A stretch of 64,000 nt of DNA from Geodermatophilus africanus (GCF_900107105.1 NZ_FNOT01000003.1:186001-250000); one strand, 5' to 3'. Counted from the stretch's first letter, positions 8,713 through 16,590 are shown. The notes: a model not told the origin generated them from the sequence alone. Made by a program: numbers and translations.

Positions 8713-8765
8713 GGACCCCCTGCCCCCACCGCTCGCGGGCTCACGGTGGGACCCTGCAGGGGGCC
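8713..8765 (+). repeat. Stop-adjacent palindromic element, copy 4
   Basis: GGACCCCCTGC pairs with GCAGGGGGCC, with the bulged A kept. It starts 4 nt after the carrier-protein stop and reaches the 3' end of the convergent GNAT gene, so it may terminate both. Confidence 0.75.
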
Positions 8766-8768
8766 GGC

Positions 8769-9275
8769 TCAGAGGTCGAGGGCGTAGACCAACAGCTCCA
8801 CGCCGGGCACCGGGTGCCAGTCACGCTCCGGCAGCCGGGTGAAGCCCAGCCGCTCGTAGAGGCGCTGCGCCGCCGTCATACGCCGGTCCGTCGACAGCAC
8901 CACGCGCCGCTTGCCGGCCGCACGCGCCCGGTCGAGGCAGGCGTTCACCAGCAGCTCGCCGATCCCGCGGCCCTGCACGGCCGGGTCGACGACGAGCATC
9001 CGGAACGCCGCCTCGTCGTCGGACTCGGTGATCTCGCCGAAGTCCCCCGAGAGCACCAGCGCGACGCTGCCGGCCACGCGGCCCCCGTCGTCCCGGACGA
9101 CGAGCAGCTCGGCCCGGCCGGACCGCCCGGCGACGTCGCGCAGCTGCACGCCGTACTCCGGGGAGGCCAGCCCGCCGCCCACGTACACCTCGTGCGTGAG
9201 CTCCCCGATCCGCGCGAAGTCGTCAGGGCGGGCGGAGTCGACGGTCAGGGCCGGTGCGTCGGGGGACGAGGACAC
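8769..9275 (-). CDS. GNAT-family N-acetyltransferase
   Basis: 168-aa acetyl-CoA-dependent acetyltransferase. The acetyl-CoA loop is VDPAVQGRGIGELLVNACLD (Q/R-x-x-G-x-G/A), followed by RVVLSTDRRMTAAQRLYERLGF, the usual motif B helix with the late Tyr. The substrate is unknown. The GTG start at 9275 is the only reasonable one, because a TAA lies just upstream. The gene is convergent with the biotin carrier and divergent from pdtaS, and its start borders a cluster of palindromic elements. Confidence 0.85.
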   Translation of the reverse strand: MSSSPDAPALTVDSARPDDFARIGELTHEVYVGGGLASPEYGVQLRDVAGRSGRAELLVVRDDGGRVAGSVALVLSGDFGEITESDDEAAFRMLVVDPAVQGRGIGELLVNACLDRARAAGKRRVVLSTDRRMTAAQRLYERLGFTRLPERDWHPVPGVELLVYALDL

Positions 9276-9291
9276 GACGACGAGCTTAAGA

Positions 9292-9427
9292 GGACCCCTC
9301 CTCCCGCCCGCTCGTCCGAGGGGCCCTCCTGCAGGGGCCCGCAGGCCCCGTCCGGAGGCTCGGCCCGAGCGGGCGAGGGGTGGGAGGAACGGGGTCCTGC
9401 TCCGAGTGGTGGAGGGCAGGAGGGTCC
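9292..9427. repeat. Nested palindromic elements in the GNAT-pdtaS divergent region, copy 5
   Basis: A short plus-strand copy (9292-9325, GGACCCCTC/GAGGGGCC) runs into a minus-strand copy (9322-9427, GGACCCTCCTGC/GCAGGAGGGCC). The loop of the minus-strand copy holds a complete 54-bp copy (9344-9397, GGACCCCGTT/GGACGGGGCC). Unlike most copies this set lies between two gene starts rather than after a stop codon. Confidence 0.75.
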
Positions 9428-9450
9428 TTCCTCATACCCTCGGAGCCACC

Positions 9451-10947
9451 ATGACCAGCCTCTCCGATCGCCTCACCCGCGGGTCGGCCTCCGCGCCGGC
9501 GCAGGTCGACCACGCCCGCCGGCTGGTCGCCGACTGGCAGCTGCTGGCCGACCTGTCGTTCGCCGACCTGACGCTGTGGGTGCCGCTGCACACCGGCGCG
9601 TGGTGGTGCGTGGCGCAGGTGCGGCCGCTGACCGCTCCCACCAGCCAGCCCGATGACCTCGTGGGGTCGGAGGTCGAGGGCCCGGCCGCCGAGCCGTTCG
9701 TGGTGGCGCACCGGGAGGGCCGCCCGGTGACCGAGGGGGAGCCCGACTGGTCGGGCAGCACGCCGCGCCGGCGTGAGGTCGTGCCGGTGCGCCACGACGG
9801 CGTGGTGGTCGCCGTCCTGGCGCGCGACACCAACCTGGCGGTGACCCGGTCGCCGTCCACCCTCGAGCTGACCTACCTCGACATCGCCGCCGACCTCTGC
9901 CTCATGGTCTCGGCCGGCACCTTCCCGCCGCAGAAGCCGCTGGACGCCGAGCTGAGCCCGCGCGTGGGGGACGGGCTGCTGCGGCTGGACGCCGGTGGCC
10001 GGGCGGCCTACGCCAGCCCGAACGCGCTGTCGGCCTACCGCCGGCTGGGGGTCACGGGGGACGTCGTCGGCTCGGACCTCGCCCGCCTCACCGGGGACGC
10101 CGCGGTCGACCGGGTGGCCGGGGAGTCCGTCGCGGCCGGCATCCGGGCCGCGGTGACCGGGCGGTTCCCCGACCCGATGGACGTCGAGAGCGTGTCGGCG
10201 ACGCTGCTGGTCCGCGCACTGCCGCTGCAGGCGCCCGGCGCGGAGGAGGGCGCGCTGGTGCTGGTGCGCGACGTGACCGACGTCCGCCGGCGGGACCGCG
10301 CGCTGCTGACCAAGGACGCCACCATCCGGGAGATCCACCACCGGGTGAAGAACAACCTGCAGACGGTCGCCGCCCTCCTGCGGCTGCAGGCCCGGCGGAT
10401 GACCGAGCCGGCGGCCCGTGAGGCGCTGGAGGAGTCGGTGCGCCGGGTGTCGTCCATCGCCGTGGTGCACGAGACCCTGGCCGGCAGCCGCGAGGACGTC
10501 GTGGACGTCGACGAGGTGCTCGACCGGGTGCTACCGATGCTGGGCGACCTGACCTCGGTGGGCCCGGCCGCGCGGACGCGGCGGGTCGGCCAGTTCGGGG
10601 AGCTGCCCGCGGTCGCCGCGACCCCGCTGGTGCTGGTGGTCACCGAGCTGCTGCACAACGCCGCCGAGCACGCGTTCCCGGACGGCAGCCCGGGCAGCAT
10701 CGAGCTGGTGGCGGAGCGGGACGGCGACGACCTCGTCGTCCGGGTGGTGGACGACGGGCGGGGGCTGCCCGAGGGCTTCGACCCGGCAGCCAGCGACGGC
10801 CTGGGGCTGCAGATCGTGCGCACCCTCGTCGCCAGCGAGCTGGGCGGCAGCCTGGCCATGACCAGCCCGCCCTCGCACCCCGGGTACGGCCGCACCGGCA
10901 CCGAGGTGGTGCTCACCCTCCCTGGGGCTGGGAGGCCCCGGAGGTAG
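9451..10947 (+). CDS. pdtaS: Sensor histidine kinase, PdtaS type
   Basis: 498-aa cytosolic two-component kinase. Residues 1-150 fit the N-terminal GAF-like domain of PdtaS (WQLLADLSFADLTLWVPL). A PAS-like domain follows (about 170-280). The HisKA_2 helix carries REIHHRVKNNLQTVAALLRL with the phospho-acceptor His near 296. The HATPase is recognised by ELLHNAAEHAF, VVDDGRGLP and GLGLQIVRTL. In mycobacteria PdtaS phosphorylates the ANTAR-type antiterminator PdtaR; a PdtaR gene is not in this window. The start ATG 9451 has CGGAG 8 nt upstream. It is convergent with whiB1, as in M. tuberculosis Rv3220c/Rv3219. Confidence 0.92.
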   Translation: MTSLSDRLTRGSASAPAQVDHARRLVADWQLLADLSFADLTLWVPLHTGAWWCVAQVRPLTAPTSQPDDLVGSEVEGPAAEPFVVAHREGRPVTEGEPDWSGSTPRRREVVPVRHDGVVVAVLARDTNLAVTRSPSTLELTYLDIAADLCLMVSAGTFPPQKPLDAELSPRVGDGLLRLDAGGRAAYASPNALSAYRRLGVTGDVVGSDLARLTGDAAVDRVAGESVAAGIRAAVTGRFPDPMDVESVSATLLVRALPLQAPGAEEGALVLVRDVTDVRRRDRALLTKDATIREIHHRVKNNLQTVAALLRLQARRMTEPAAREALEESVRRVSSIAVVHETLAGSREDVVDVDEVLDRVLPMLGDLTSVGPAARTRRVGQFGELPAVAATPLVLVVTELLHNAAEHAFPDGSPGSIELVAERDGDDLVVRVVDDGRGLPEGFDPAASDGLGLQIVRTLVASELGGSLAMTSPPSHPGYGRTGTEVVLTLPGAGRPRR

Positions 10948-10978
10948 GGAGCGGTGCTGCCGACTCCAGCGGCGATCG

Positions 10979-11105
10979 GGGCAGGGGCTCGACGACGGCC
11001 GGGTACGGCACCTGGCCGGGGTGGACCGATCCGCGGGGGCCCGGAGGGTCTCCCGATCGGGACACGGGCAGGGGCTCGACGACGGCCGGGTACGGCACCT
11101 GGCCG
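10979..11105 (+). repeat. Two 40-bp perfect direct repeats between pdtaS and whiB1
   Basis: Copies at 10979-11018 and 11066-11105 start GGGCAGGGGCTCGACGACGG and end GTACGGCACCTGGCCG. Each is preceded by CGATCGG, but copy 2 carries a 6-nt insertion there. The start-to-start distance is 87 bp. No gene is apparent; on the minus strand the repeats would encode VPYPAVVEPLP twice. Confidence 0.85.
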
Positions 11106-11137
11106 CGGTGGGCGCCCGGTAGGGCGACAGACGACAC

Positions 11138-11170
11138 AGAGGCCGGTCCGGGGATCCCGGACCGGCCTCT
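11138..11170. terminator. Perfect 15-bp bidirectional hairpin between pdtaS and whiB1
   Basis: AGAGGCCGGTCCGGG, loop GAT, CCCGGACCGGCCTCT. It lies between the convergent pdtaS and whiB1 genes and is the strongest simple terminator-like structure in the window. It has no T tract. Confidence 0.8.
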
Positions 11171-11228
11171 GGAGTGGTGCCGTGTGTGGCGCCGGGCGCG
11201 AGGCCCGGTGCCGGTGGTGCGGGTGTGC

Positions 11229-11480
11229 TCAGGCGGTGCGGACGCGGGTGCGGGCCTGACGCCGCTTGAGGGCGCGCCGCTCGTCCTCCGAGAGCCCGCC
11301 CCAGACGCCGGAGTCCTGCCCCGAGCGCAGTGCCCAGTCCAGGCACGACTCGGTGACGGGGCAGCGGCGGCACACACCCTTGGCCTGCTCGATCTGCACG
11401 AGGGCGGGGCCGGTCGTCCCGATGGGGAAGAACAGCTCCGGGTCCTCGTCGCGGCAGAGCGCGCGGTGGCGCCAGTCCAT
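11229..11480 (-). CDS. whiB1: WhiB1-family iron-sulphur transcription factor
   Basis: 83-aa protein with the four [4Fe-4S] ligands C9, C37, C40 and C46 (C-x27-C-x2-C-x5-C), the GVWGG turn and the basic C-terminal KRRQARTRVR tail for DNA binding. Almost every position of MDWRHRALCRDEDPELFFPIG matches mycobacterial WhiB1/WblE. That protein binds sigma-70 region 4 of SigA, reacts with NO and is essential in mycobacteria. Start ATG 11480 has GAGGAG 10 nt upstream. A longer frame upstream is probably untranslated leader. Upstream sequence carries a TTGACA and a CRP-like palindrome. Confidence 0.96.
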   Translation of the reverse strand: MDWRHRALCRDEDPELFFPIGTTGPALVQIEQAKGVCRRCPVTESCLDWALRSGQDSGVWGGLSEDERRALKRRQARTRVRTA

Positions 11481-11623
11481 GGCCGTGTTCTCCTCGATGT
11501 CGTCTACGGTGTGGTGCAGTGGTCGCCGGCCTCGGACCGATCCGCAGGCCGGCGCCGGGGTGGCCAGCGCCATGGCACAGCGACTTCATGCAGGTGTTAC
11601 CGACAGGTTGCTTTCCTCCCGCG

Positions 11624-11651
11624 ATGTTTTCACGCAGAGGACGCCTGTCAA
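11624..11651 (-). promoter_or_regulatory. Candidate whiB1 promoter
   Basis: On the minus strand a perfect -35 TTGACA (11651-11646) is followed after 16 nt by AAACAT (11629-11624). Transcription would start near 11617, giving a leader of about 135 nt. The region is visibly AT-richer than its surroundings. Confidence 0.5.
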
Positions 11652-11679
11652 GCAGAACGAGGGCATCGGTCGACCCCTC

Positions 11680-11693
11680 GTGAGCAAGCTCAC
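11680..11693 (-). promoter_or_regulatory. CRP/Cmr-like operator upstream of whiB1
   Basis: GTGAGCAAGCTCAC: inverted half sites GTGA-N6-TCAC with exact CRP spacing. The centre at 11686.5 would be about 70 bp upstream of the predicted start, a class I activator position. M. tuberculosis whiB1 is known to be controlled by the CRP homologue Rv3676. Confidence 0.6.
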
Positions 11694-11699
11694 CACGGG

Positions 11700-11894
11700 C
11701 ATGGTAGGACCCGCCACTCGACCAGTCGAACCCCCCGCGCGCTGCGTTGACACGTGCTCCTGCCCGTGGGTGAAACCGCAGGTCGCGGGCGCGACAGCGG
11801 AACCCGGCGGTCTCCGAGGCCCGGCCCGCCGGGCGCGACCGCCACCCCGCGCCGCTGGGGCGCTCCGGGCGCCCGGCAGCGGTGCGCGCCTCCT
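11700..11894. other. Intergenic stretch without a recognised gene
   Basis: Together with the whiB1 leader this makes a 414-bp gap between whiB1 and the lipid kinase gene, both on the minus strand. Beyond the promoter and CRP-like site I see no coding pattern, repeat element or tRNA here. The kinase stop at 11895 is preceded by CTGAAGGAGG on the minus strand but no full palindromic element follows. Confidence 0.5.
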
Positions 11895-12917
11895 TCAGGC
11901 GACGACGGTCAGGGCCGAGGGGACGTTGCGCACCCGCAGGCCGGTCGCCGTGCCGAGGTGGTCGCCGTCGAGCTGCCAGCCCTGCGGCCGGCGCGCGGTC
12001 AGGGTCAGCTCGTCGAGGTCGTGCCAGCGGTGCACGCCGTCGCCGCGGACGTCGGGCCGCGCGGCGAACACCTCGCGCACGTGGTGCAGCATCCGCAGGA
12101 CGCCGGTGCGGCCGAGGGCGAAGACGTCCAGGCCGCTGTCGAAGGTGGCGTCGGGCGTGGGGTTCACCGCGTGGGCCCCCAGGTAGGTCCACGGCGAGAC
12201 GTTCGAGACCAGGCACAGGAACAGCCCGTCGAGGGGCGGGCTCCCGGGCAGGTGTGCGGAGATCGCCGGGTCCCGGCGCTCCCGGCCGAGCACGAAGGCG
12301 CTGGTCGCCTCGACCACGTAGAGCAGCCCGGTGGAGCGGAAGCCGCGCGCGCGGTGGGCCTCCACCCGGCCGATGACGTCGGCGTCGAAGCCCAGCCCGG
12401 CCGAGAAGGCGAACCAGCGCGGCTCACTCCACCCCGGGTGGGCGGCGGCCCCGGCGTCGGCGGCGGCCTGCGCCAGCACCGGGTCGGACAGCCGGGCCGG
12501 TGCCGTGCTGGCGCCGCGGACGCTGGCCGTCCCCAGTGAGATGCGCCGGGTGCGTCCGGCGCGCAGCGAGTCGAGGACCTCCCGCGTCGCGGCCAGCGGG
12601 TCCCGTGACCGGCCCAGCGCGCGGGAGAAGACGTTCGTGGAGCCGCCGGGCACCACGGCGAGCGGCGGCACGTGCCCGCCGGGGCCGTCGTGCAGCAGGC
12701 CGTTGACCACCTCGTTGACCGTGCCGTCGCCACCGAGGGCGAGGACGACGTCGACGCCGTCCGCGCAGGCCTTGCGGGCCAGCTCGCTGCCGTGGCCGCG
12801 ATGGGTGGTCTCGGCCAGCTCCACCTGCAGCTCGTCGGTGAGGGTGGTGAGCACCCGGTCGCGCACGCCGCGGCTGGTCGTCGTGGCCGCGGGGTTGGCC
12901 ACCACGAGTGCGCGCAT
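11895..12917 (-). CDS. Diacylglycerol kinase-family lipid kinase
   Basis: 340-aa ATP-dependent lipid kinase of the DagK/YegS family. The nucleotide motif GGDGT is at residues 62-66, followed by VNEVVNGLL. The second conserved block is PLAVVPGGSTNVFSRAL, and the late WHDLDELTLTARRP/LDGD segment is the C-terminal beta-sandwich of the family. The lipid substrate (diacylglycerol, sphingosine-like or other) is not readable. Start ATG 12917 gives the usual MRALVVANPAA N terminus, but there is no clear ribosome-binding site, so the start is less secure. It is divergent from the small membrane protein gene and sits next to whiB1 as Rv3218 does. Confidence 0.85.
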   Translation of the reverse strand: MRALVVANPAATTTSRGVRDRVLTTLTDELQVELAETTHRGHGSELARKACADGVDVVLALGGDGTVNEVVNGLLHDGPGGHVPPLAVVPGGSTNVFSRALGRSRDPLAATREVLDSLRAGRTRRISLGTASVRGASTAPARLSDPVLAQAAADAGAAAHPGWSEPRWFAFSAGLGFDADVIGRVEAHRARGFRSTGLLYVVEATSAFVLGRERRDPAISAHLPGSPPLDGLFLCLVSNVSPWTYLGAHAVNPTPDATFDSGLDVFALGRTGVLRMLHHVREVFAARPDVRGDGVHRWHDLDELTLTARRPQGWQLDGDHLGTATGLRVRNVPSALTVVA

Positions 12918-13019
12918 GCCAGCCAGGCTAGCCAGCGACCCGGTCCGCCCCGGTGCTGGCGTGGGACGGGGTCCGGCGGGCGGACCGGCCGGGGGTGTGC
13001 CGGCGCGTATCCTCCGGTC

Positions 13020-13502
13020 GTGACCGAGCAGTCCGGAGCCAGGCCGCCGCGGGACCGCCGGCGGGCGGAGCGGCTGCTCGGCGGTACGGCCGAGCCGTCG
13101 GCGCGGCGGCCGGAGCGGGAGCGGCCGGTGGCTCCGCCCGCGGTGCGCCGAGCGGCCCTGGTCGCCGGCGTGGAGGCGGCGGCCCTGGCCGCGGTCGCCC
13201 TCTGGCTGCTGATCCTCACGTTCACCTCGACCGCCGACAGCGTCGGGCGGGCCGTGGCCGAGGTCGTCTACGTCGGCATCTTCGCCGTCGCGCTGGGTGC
13301 CGCGACCGTGGGGCTGTGGCGGGTCTCGCCGTGGTCGCGCGGGCTGGTCGTCTTCCTGCAGCTGCTGCTCGGGCTCTTCGGCTGGTTCTCCGCCTTCGAG
13401 TGGGGTGGCGCCTGGGTCGGCGTCCCGCTCCTGGCGCTGGTGGCGACCGAGCTCTACCTGCTGGCGACGCCCGAGGCCCGGCTCGCGTTCGAGGACCGTT
13501 GA
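13020..13502 (+). CDS. Small integral membrane protein, Rv3217c-like
   Basis: 160 aa. The first about 45 residues are basic and hydrophilic (RPPRDRRRAERLLGG), followed by about four hydrophobic segments beginning at AALVAGVEAAALAAVALWLL. The function is unknown. Size, topology and position beside the lipid kinase and whiB1 match M. tuberculosis Rv3217c. Start GTG 13020 was chosen as the first start after the divergent kinase gene. No convincing ribosome-binding site is visible, so leaderless translation is possible. It is convergent with the HAD phosphatase. Confidence 0.75.
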   Translation: MTEQSGARPPRDRRRAERLLGGTAEPSARRPERERPVAPPAVRRAALVAGVEAAALAAVALWLLILTFTSTADSVGRAVAEVVYVGIFAVALGAATVGLWRVSPWSRGLVVFLQLLLGLFGWFSAFEWGGAWVGVPLLALVATELYLLATPEARLAFEDR

Positions 13503-13521
13503 CGCGGTGAGGTGATGAAAC

Positions 13522-13577
13522 GGCCACCCTGCAGGGGCCCGCGCCGAGCTCGCGAGGCGTGGGGGGAAGGGTGGTCC
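13522..13577 (-). repeat. Stop-adjacent palindromic element, copy 6
   Basis: Minus-strand arms GGACCACCC and GGGTGGCC show a stem different from other copies but fully compensated. It begins 4 nt after the HAD phosphatase stop. Confidence 0.75.
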
Positions 13578-13581
13578 TTCT

Positions 13582-14364
13582 TCAGACCAGGTCGACAACG
13601 TCGGCGATCGAGTCCAGCACCCGGCCTGGCCGGAACGGGAAGCGCGCCACGTCGGCGGCCTGCGTCGACCCGGTGAGCACCAGGATGGTGCCCAGGCCGG
13701 CCTCGATGCCCGCGACGACGTCGGTGTCCATCCGGTCGCCGATCATGACCGTGGACTCCGAGTGCGCCTCGATCCGGTTCATGGCGCTGCGGAACATCAT
13801 CGGGTTGGGCTTGCCCACGAAGTACGGCTCCGAGTCGGTCGCGCGGGTGATCAGCGCCGCGACCGAGCCGGTGGCCGGCAGCGGGCCCTCCGGGGAGGGC
13901 CCCGTGACGTCGGGGTTGGTCGCGATGAAGCGGGCCCCGGCGCCGATCAGCCGGATGGCCCGGGTGATGGCCTCGAAGGAGTACGTGCGGGTCTCCCCGA
14001 GGACGACGTAGTCCGGGTCGGTGTCGGTGAGCGTGTAGCCGGCCTCGTACAGCGCGGTGGTCAGGCCCGCCTCGCCGATGACGTAGGCCGAGCCGCCCGG
14101 CAGCTGGGTGGACAGGAAGTCCGCGGTCGCCAGCGCCGAGGTCCAGATCGACGCCTCGGGTACCTGCAGGCCCGACCGCGCCAGGCGGGCGGAGAGGTCC
14201 CGCGGCGTGAAGATCGAGTTGTTGGTGAGGACCAGGAAGCGCCGGCCGGCGGAGACCAGCCGGTCGAGGAAGTCCGCGGCGCCGGGCAGCGCCTGGCCCT
14301 CGTGCACCAGGACGCCGTCCATGTCGGTCAGCCAGCACTCGGGCTGCTTGCGCTCGGTCGTCAC
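13582..14364 (-). CDS. HAD-IIA family hydrolase (NagD/4-nitrophenylphosphatase-like)
   Basis: 260-aa phosphatase. Motif I is WLTDMDGVL (nucleophile D14, D16), motif II is VLTNNS, and motifs III/IV are VGKPNPMMF and MIGDRMDTDVVAGIEAG. The C2 cap between them is typical of the NagD/PGP group, which acts on small phosphates such as nucleotides or phosphoglycolate; the true substrate is unknown. GTG 14364 is preferred over upstream ATGs because AGGGAG stands 8 nt before it and the protein then begins directly before motif I. The 174 bp between its start and the next upstream gene hold nothing recognisable. Confidence 0.88.
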   Translation of the reverse strand: MTTERKQPECWLTDMDGVLVHEGQALPGAADFLDRLVSAGRRFLVLTNNSIFTPRDLSARLARSGLQVPEASIWTSALATADFLSTQLPGGSAYVIGEAGLTTALYEAGYTLTDTDPDYVVLGETRTYSFEAITRAIRLIGAGARFIATNPDVTGPSPEGPLPATGSVAALITRATDSEPYFVGKPNPMMFRSAMNRIEAHSESTVMIGDRMDTDVVAGIEAGLGTILVLTGSTQAADVARFPFRPGRVLDSIADVVDLV

Positions 14365-14538
14365 GAGGGGTCTCCCTGGGGCTCGGGGACGGTGGCGGCC
14401 GGCGGCCGGCAGCGGTGTGCCCATCATGGCGGCTCGCCGGCGTCGGCTGCCGGGTGGCCGTGCAGCCGCGACGGCCGGCTCCGCGCGAGGGCCGCCGACG
14501 CCGCAGTGCCCGGGCCCAGGACGACGTCCGTCGCCGGA

Positions 14539-15021
14539 TCAGCCCCGGCGGTCGCCCGCGAAGGCGGTCAGGGCGTCGTGGGTGAGCCGGAAGACCGTCC
14601 ACTCGTCCATCGGCACGGCCCCCGCCGCCCGGTAGAACTCGATCGACGGGGTGTTCCAGTCCAGCACCGACCACTCGAGCCGGCCGTACCCGCGCTGAAC
14701 GCACAGGTCGGCCAGCGTGCGCAGCAGCTCCCGGCCCAGCCCGTTGCCGCGGTGCCCGGGCCGGACGTAGAGGTCCTCGAGGTAGACGCCGTGGGTGCCG
14801 CGCCAGGTGGAGAAGTTGAGGAACCACAGCGCCATCCCGACGACGTCGCCGTCGGCCACCGCGACGTGGCCGAAGAGTCGGGGCGAGTCGCCGAAGAGCG
14901 CGGTGGACAGCTGCGCCTCCGTCATCCGGGCCTCCTGCGGCGCCTCCTCGTACTCGGCCAGCTCGCGAACCAGACCCACCACGGCGGGGACGTCGTCGGG
15001 CCGGATGGGCCGCACGGTCAC
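14539..15021 (-). CDS. GNAT acetyltransferase, diamine N-acetyltransferase-like
   Basis: 160 aa. The acetyl-CoA loop is LYVRPGHRGNGLGRELL and the last strand is RLEWSVLDWNTPSIEFYRAAGA, the signature of the spermidine/spermine N-acetyltransferase group. The middle segment FLNFSTWRGTHGVYLEDLYV is also typical of that group, so polyamine or a similar amine is a reasonable substrate guess. Start GTG 15021 follows GGAGGA 3 nt upstream. It lies 34 bp after pssA on the same strand and could be read from that transcript. Confidence 0.85.
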   Translation of the reverse strand: MTVRPIRPDDVPAVVGLVRELAEYEEAPQEARMTEAQLSTALFGDSPRLFGHVAVADGDVVGMALWFLNFSTWRGTHGVYLEDLYVRPGHRGNGLGRELLRTLADLCVQRGYGRLEWSVLDWNTPSIEFYRAAGAVPMDEWTVFRLTHDALTAFAGDRRG

Positions 15022-15036
15022 GGTTCCTCCTCCCTG

Positions 15037-15060
15037 CGTGAGCTCGCACGCCCGCTCACG
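15037..15060 (-). repeat. 24-bp palindrome containing the pssA stop (second repeat type, copy 1)
   Basis: CGTGAGC and GCTCACG arms around GGGCGTGCGA. The TGA of pssA is the TGA inside the first arm. A near-identical copy lies at 34768-34791 at the fadD 3' end. Confidence 0.65.
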
Positions 15061-15883
15061 TCAGCAGCTCCTTGAGACGGGCCGGCACCAGCCGGCCGAG
15101 GGGGGAGACGACCGGCACGAGGACCGGTGCCAGCAGGTAGCCGTAGGCCAGCGCGCACCCGGTCACCACTGGCACGAACGTGAAGCCGACGACGACGGCC
15201 AGCGCCGCGGCGACCAGCCCGTAGGGGCGGCCGCTCTTCGGGCTGACCAGCGAGCGGAACGAGCGGAAGCGGATCGTGCTGACCATCAGCAGCGCCGGGA
15301 CCGCGACGATGAGCAGTACCCACAGCCGCTCTCGGCCCTGCATCTGGTCGCCGAAGGCGAAGACCGAGGCGAGCACGACGCTGGCCGCACCGGGGCTCGG
15401 CATGCCGGTGAAGTACCGCTTGTCGGCGGTGGGGTCGATGGTGGTGTTGAACCGCGCCAGCCGGATGGCCGCGCACGCCACCCACAGCCCGCAGACGACC
15501 CAGCCCAGGGGGTCCCAGGCGTCGCGGCCCTCGGAGAACAGCGTGAAGGCCACCAGCGCCGGGGCCAGCCCGAAGGACACCAGGTCGGCCAGCGAGTCGA
15601 ACTGCAGGCCGAAGGGCGTCACCGCGCCGACCAGCCGCGCCACGGCGCCGTCGGCGATGTCGAACACCACGGACAGCCCGACCAGGACGGCGGCCAGCGT
15701 GTACTGGCCCCGGATGGAGACCAGGATCGCGACGAAGCCGCACATCATGTTGGCCAGCGTGAACAGGCTGGGCAGCGTCGCCAGGGCCCGTCGCCGGGTG
15801 CCGCGCACCGACCCGCGGACGAACTCGACGGTCGCCGTCCGCCGGGTCTGCGGGAGGCGGGCACCGGACGCGGAGCTGGGCAC
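15056..15883 (-). CDS. pssA: CDP-diacylglycerol-serine O-phosphatidyltransferase
   Basis: Membrane enzyme that makes phosphatidylserine from CDP-diacylglycerol and serine. The CDP-alcohol phosphotransferase signature D-x2-D-G-x2-A-R-x8-G-x3-D-x3-D is complete (D75, D78, G79, A82, R83, G92, D96, D100). About eight hydrophobic segments follow the basic N terminus. The length of 275 aa is normal. GTG 15883 starts 11 bp after the psd stop, so psd and pssA form one operon and together complete phosphatidylethanolamine synthesis. Confidence 0.93.
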   Translation of the reverse strand: MPSSASGARLPQTRRTATVEFVRGSVRGTRRRALATLPSLFTLANMMCGFVAILVSIRGQYTLAAVLVGLSVVFDIADGAVARLVGAVTPFGLQFDSLADLVSFGLAPALVAFTLFSEGRDAWDPLGWVVCGLWVACAAIRLARFNTTIDPTADKRYFTGMPSPGAASVVLASVFAFGDQMQGRERLWVLLIVAVPALLMVSTIRFRSFRSLVSPKSGRPYGLVAAALAVVVGFTFVPVVTGCALAYGYLLAPVLVPVVSPLGRLVPARLKELLT

Positions 15884-15894
15884 CGGGGCCTCCC

Positions 15895-16590
15895 TCAGCG
15901 AGCGCCGGACCAGCGGGCGATGACGGTCTCGCCGCCGCGCACCCGCTGTCCCACCCGGACGAGCACCGCGCAGTCCCGGGGGACGAAGACGTCCATGCGG
16001 GACCCGAACTTCATCAGGCCCATCCGCTCACCGGTCGCCAGCCGCCGGCCGACGCCGGTGCGGGTGACGATGCGGCGGGCGAGCACGCCGACGATCTGCC
16101 GGAACACCACCGTGCGGTCGCCGTCGCGCAGCCACAGCTCGCTGCGCTCGTTGCGGTGCGCCGACTCCCTGCGGTAGGCGGCCAGGAAACTGCCCCTGCG
16201 GTAGGAGCTCTCCACGACCTCACCGTGGTACGGCGAGCGGTTGACGTGCACGTCGACGACGGACAGGAACACGCTGACCTGCTGCCAGTCGCCCTCGGGG
16301 GCCACCCCCTCCTGCGGCTCGCCCGCGACCATCACCACGCCGTCGGCGGGGGACAGGACGTCGTCGGGGGCCGGCGGCTCGGCGTCGCAGTGCCGGTCGG
16401 GGTCGCGGAAGAAGAGCGCCATGTAGGCCGACAGCAGGGCGAACGGCCAGGCGGCGAGCCGGAGGCCGCGACGGTCCCCGGCCCTCCCGGCCGCGGTGAG
16501 GACGGCGGCGGGTGCCAGGGGCCCGGTGATGAACGGCCACCCGGCCGGGTCGATACGCATCGAGGTCAGACGGTACCGGGGAGCAGTCAC
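15895..16590 (-). CDS. psd: Phosphatidylserine decarboxylase proenzyme
   Basis: Pyruvoyl enzyme that decarboxylates phosphatidylserine. The short form (231 aa) fits the archaetidylserine/PSD-A type. Self-cleavage is expected at G196-S197 in MKFGSRMDVF, giving a small alpha chain that starts with the pyruvoyl group. Other landmarks are SPADGVV (D83), VVDVHVNRSPYHG (H115, H122) and one N-terminal hydrophobic segment. Start GTG 16590 is uncertain. ATG 16560 would give MRIDPAGWPF and is equally possible, as neither has a good ribosome-binding site. It is transcribed with pssA. Confidence 0.92.
   Translation of the reverse strand: MTAPRYRLTSMRIDPAGWPFITGPLAPAAVLTAAGRAGDRRGLRLAAWPFALLSAYMALFFRDPDRHCDAEPPAPDDVLSPADGVVMVAGEPQEGVAPEGDWQQVSVFLSVVDVHVNRSPYHGEVVESSYRRGSFLAAYRRESAHRNERSELWLRDGDRTVVFRQIVGVLARRIVTRTGVGRRLATGERMGLMKFGSRMDVFVPRDCAVLVRVGQRVRGGETVIARWSGAR

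Noticed and set aside
10913-11377. Minus-strand frame with VPYPAVVEPLP repeats as a coding gene
   Set aside because: It overlaps whiB1 in another frame, contains the perfect terminator hairpin and has no start signal or domain; the repeats are better seen as non-coding direct repeats.
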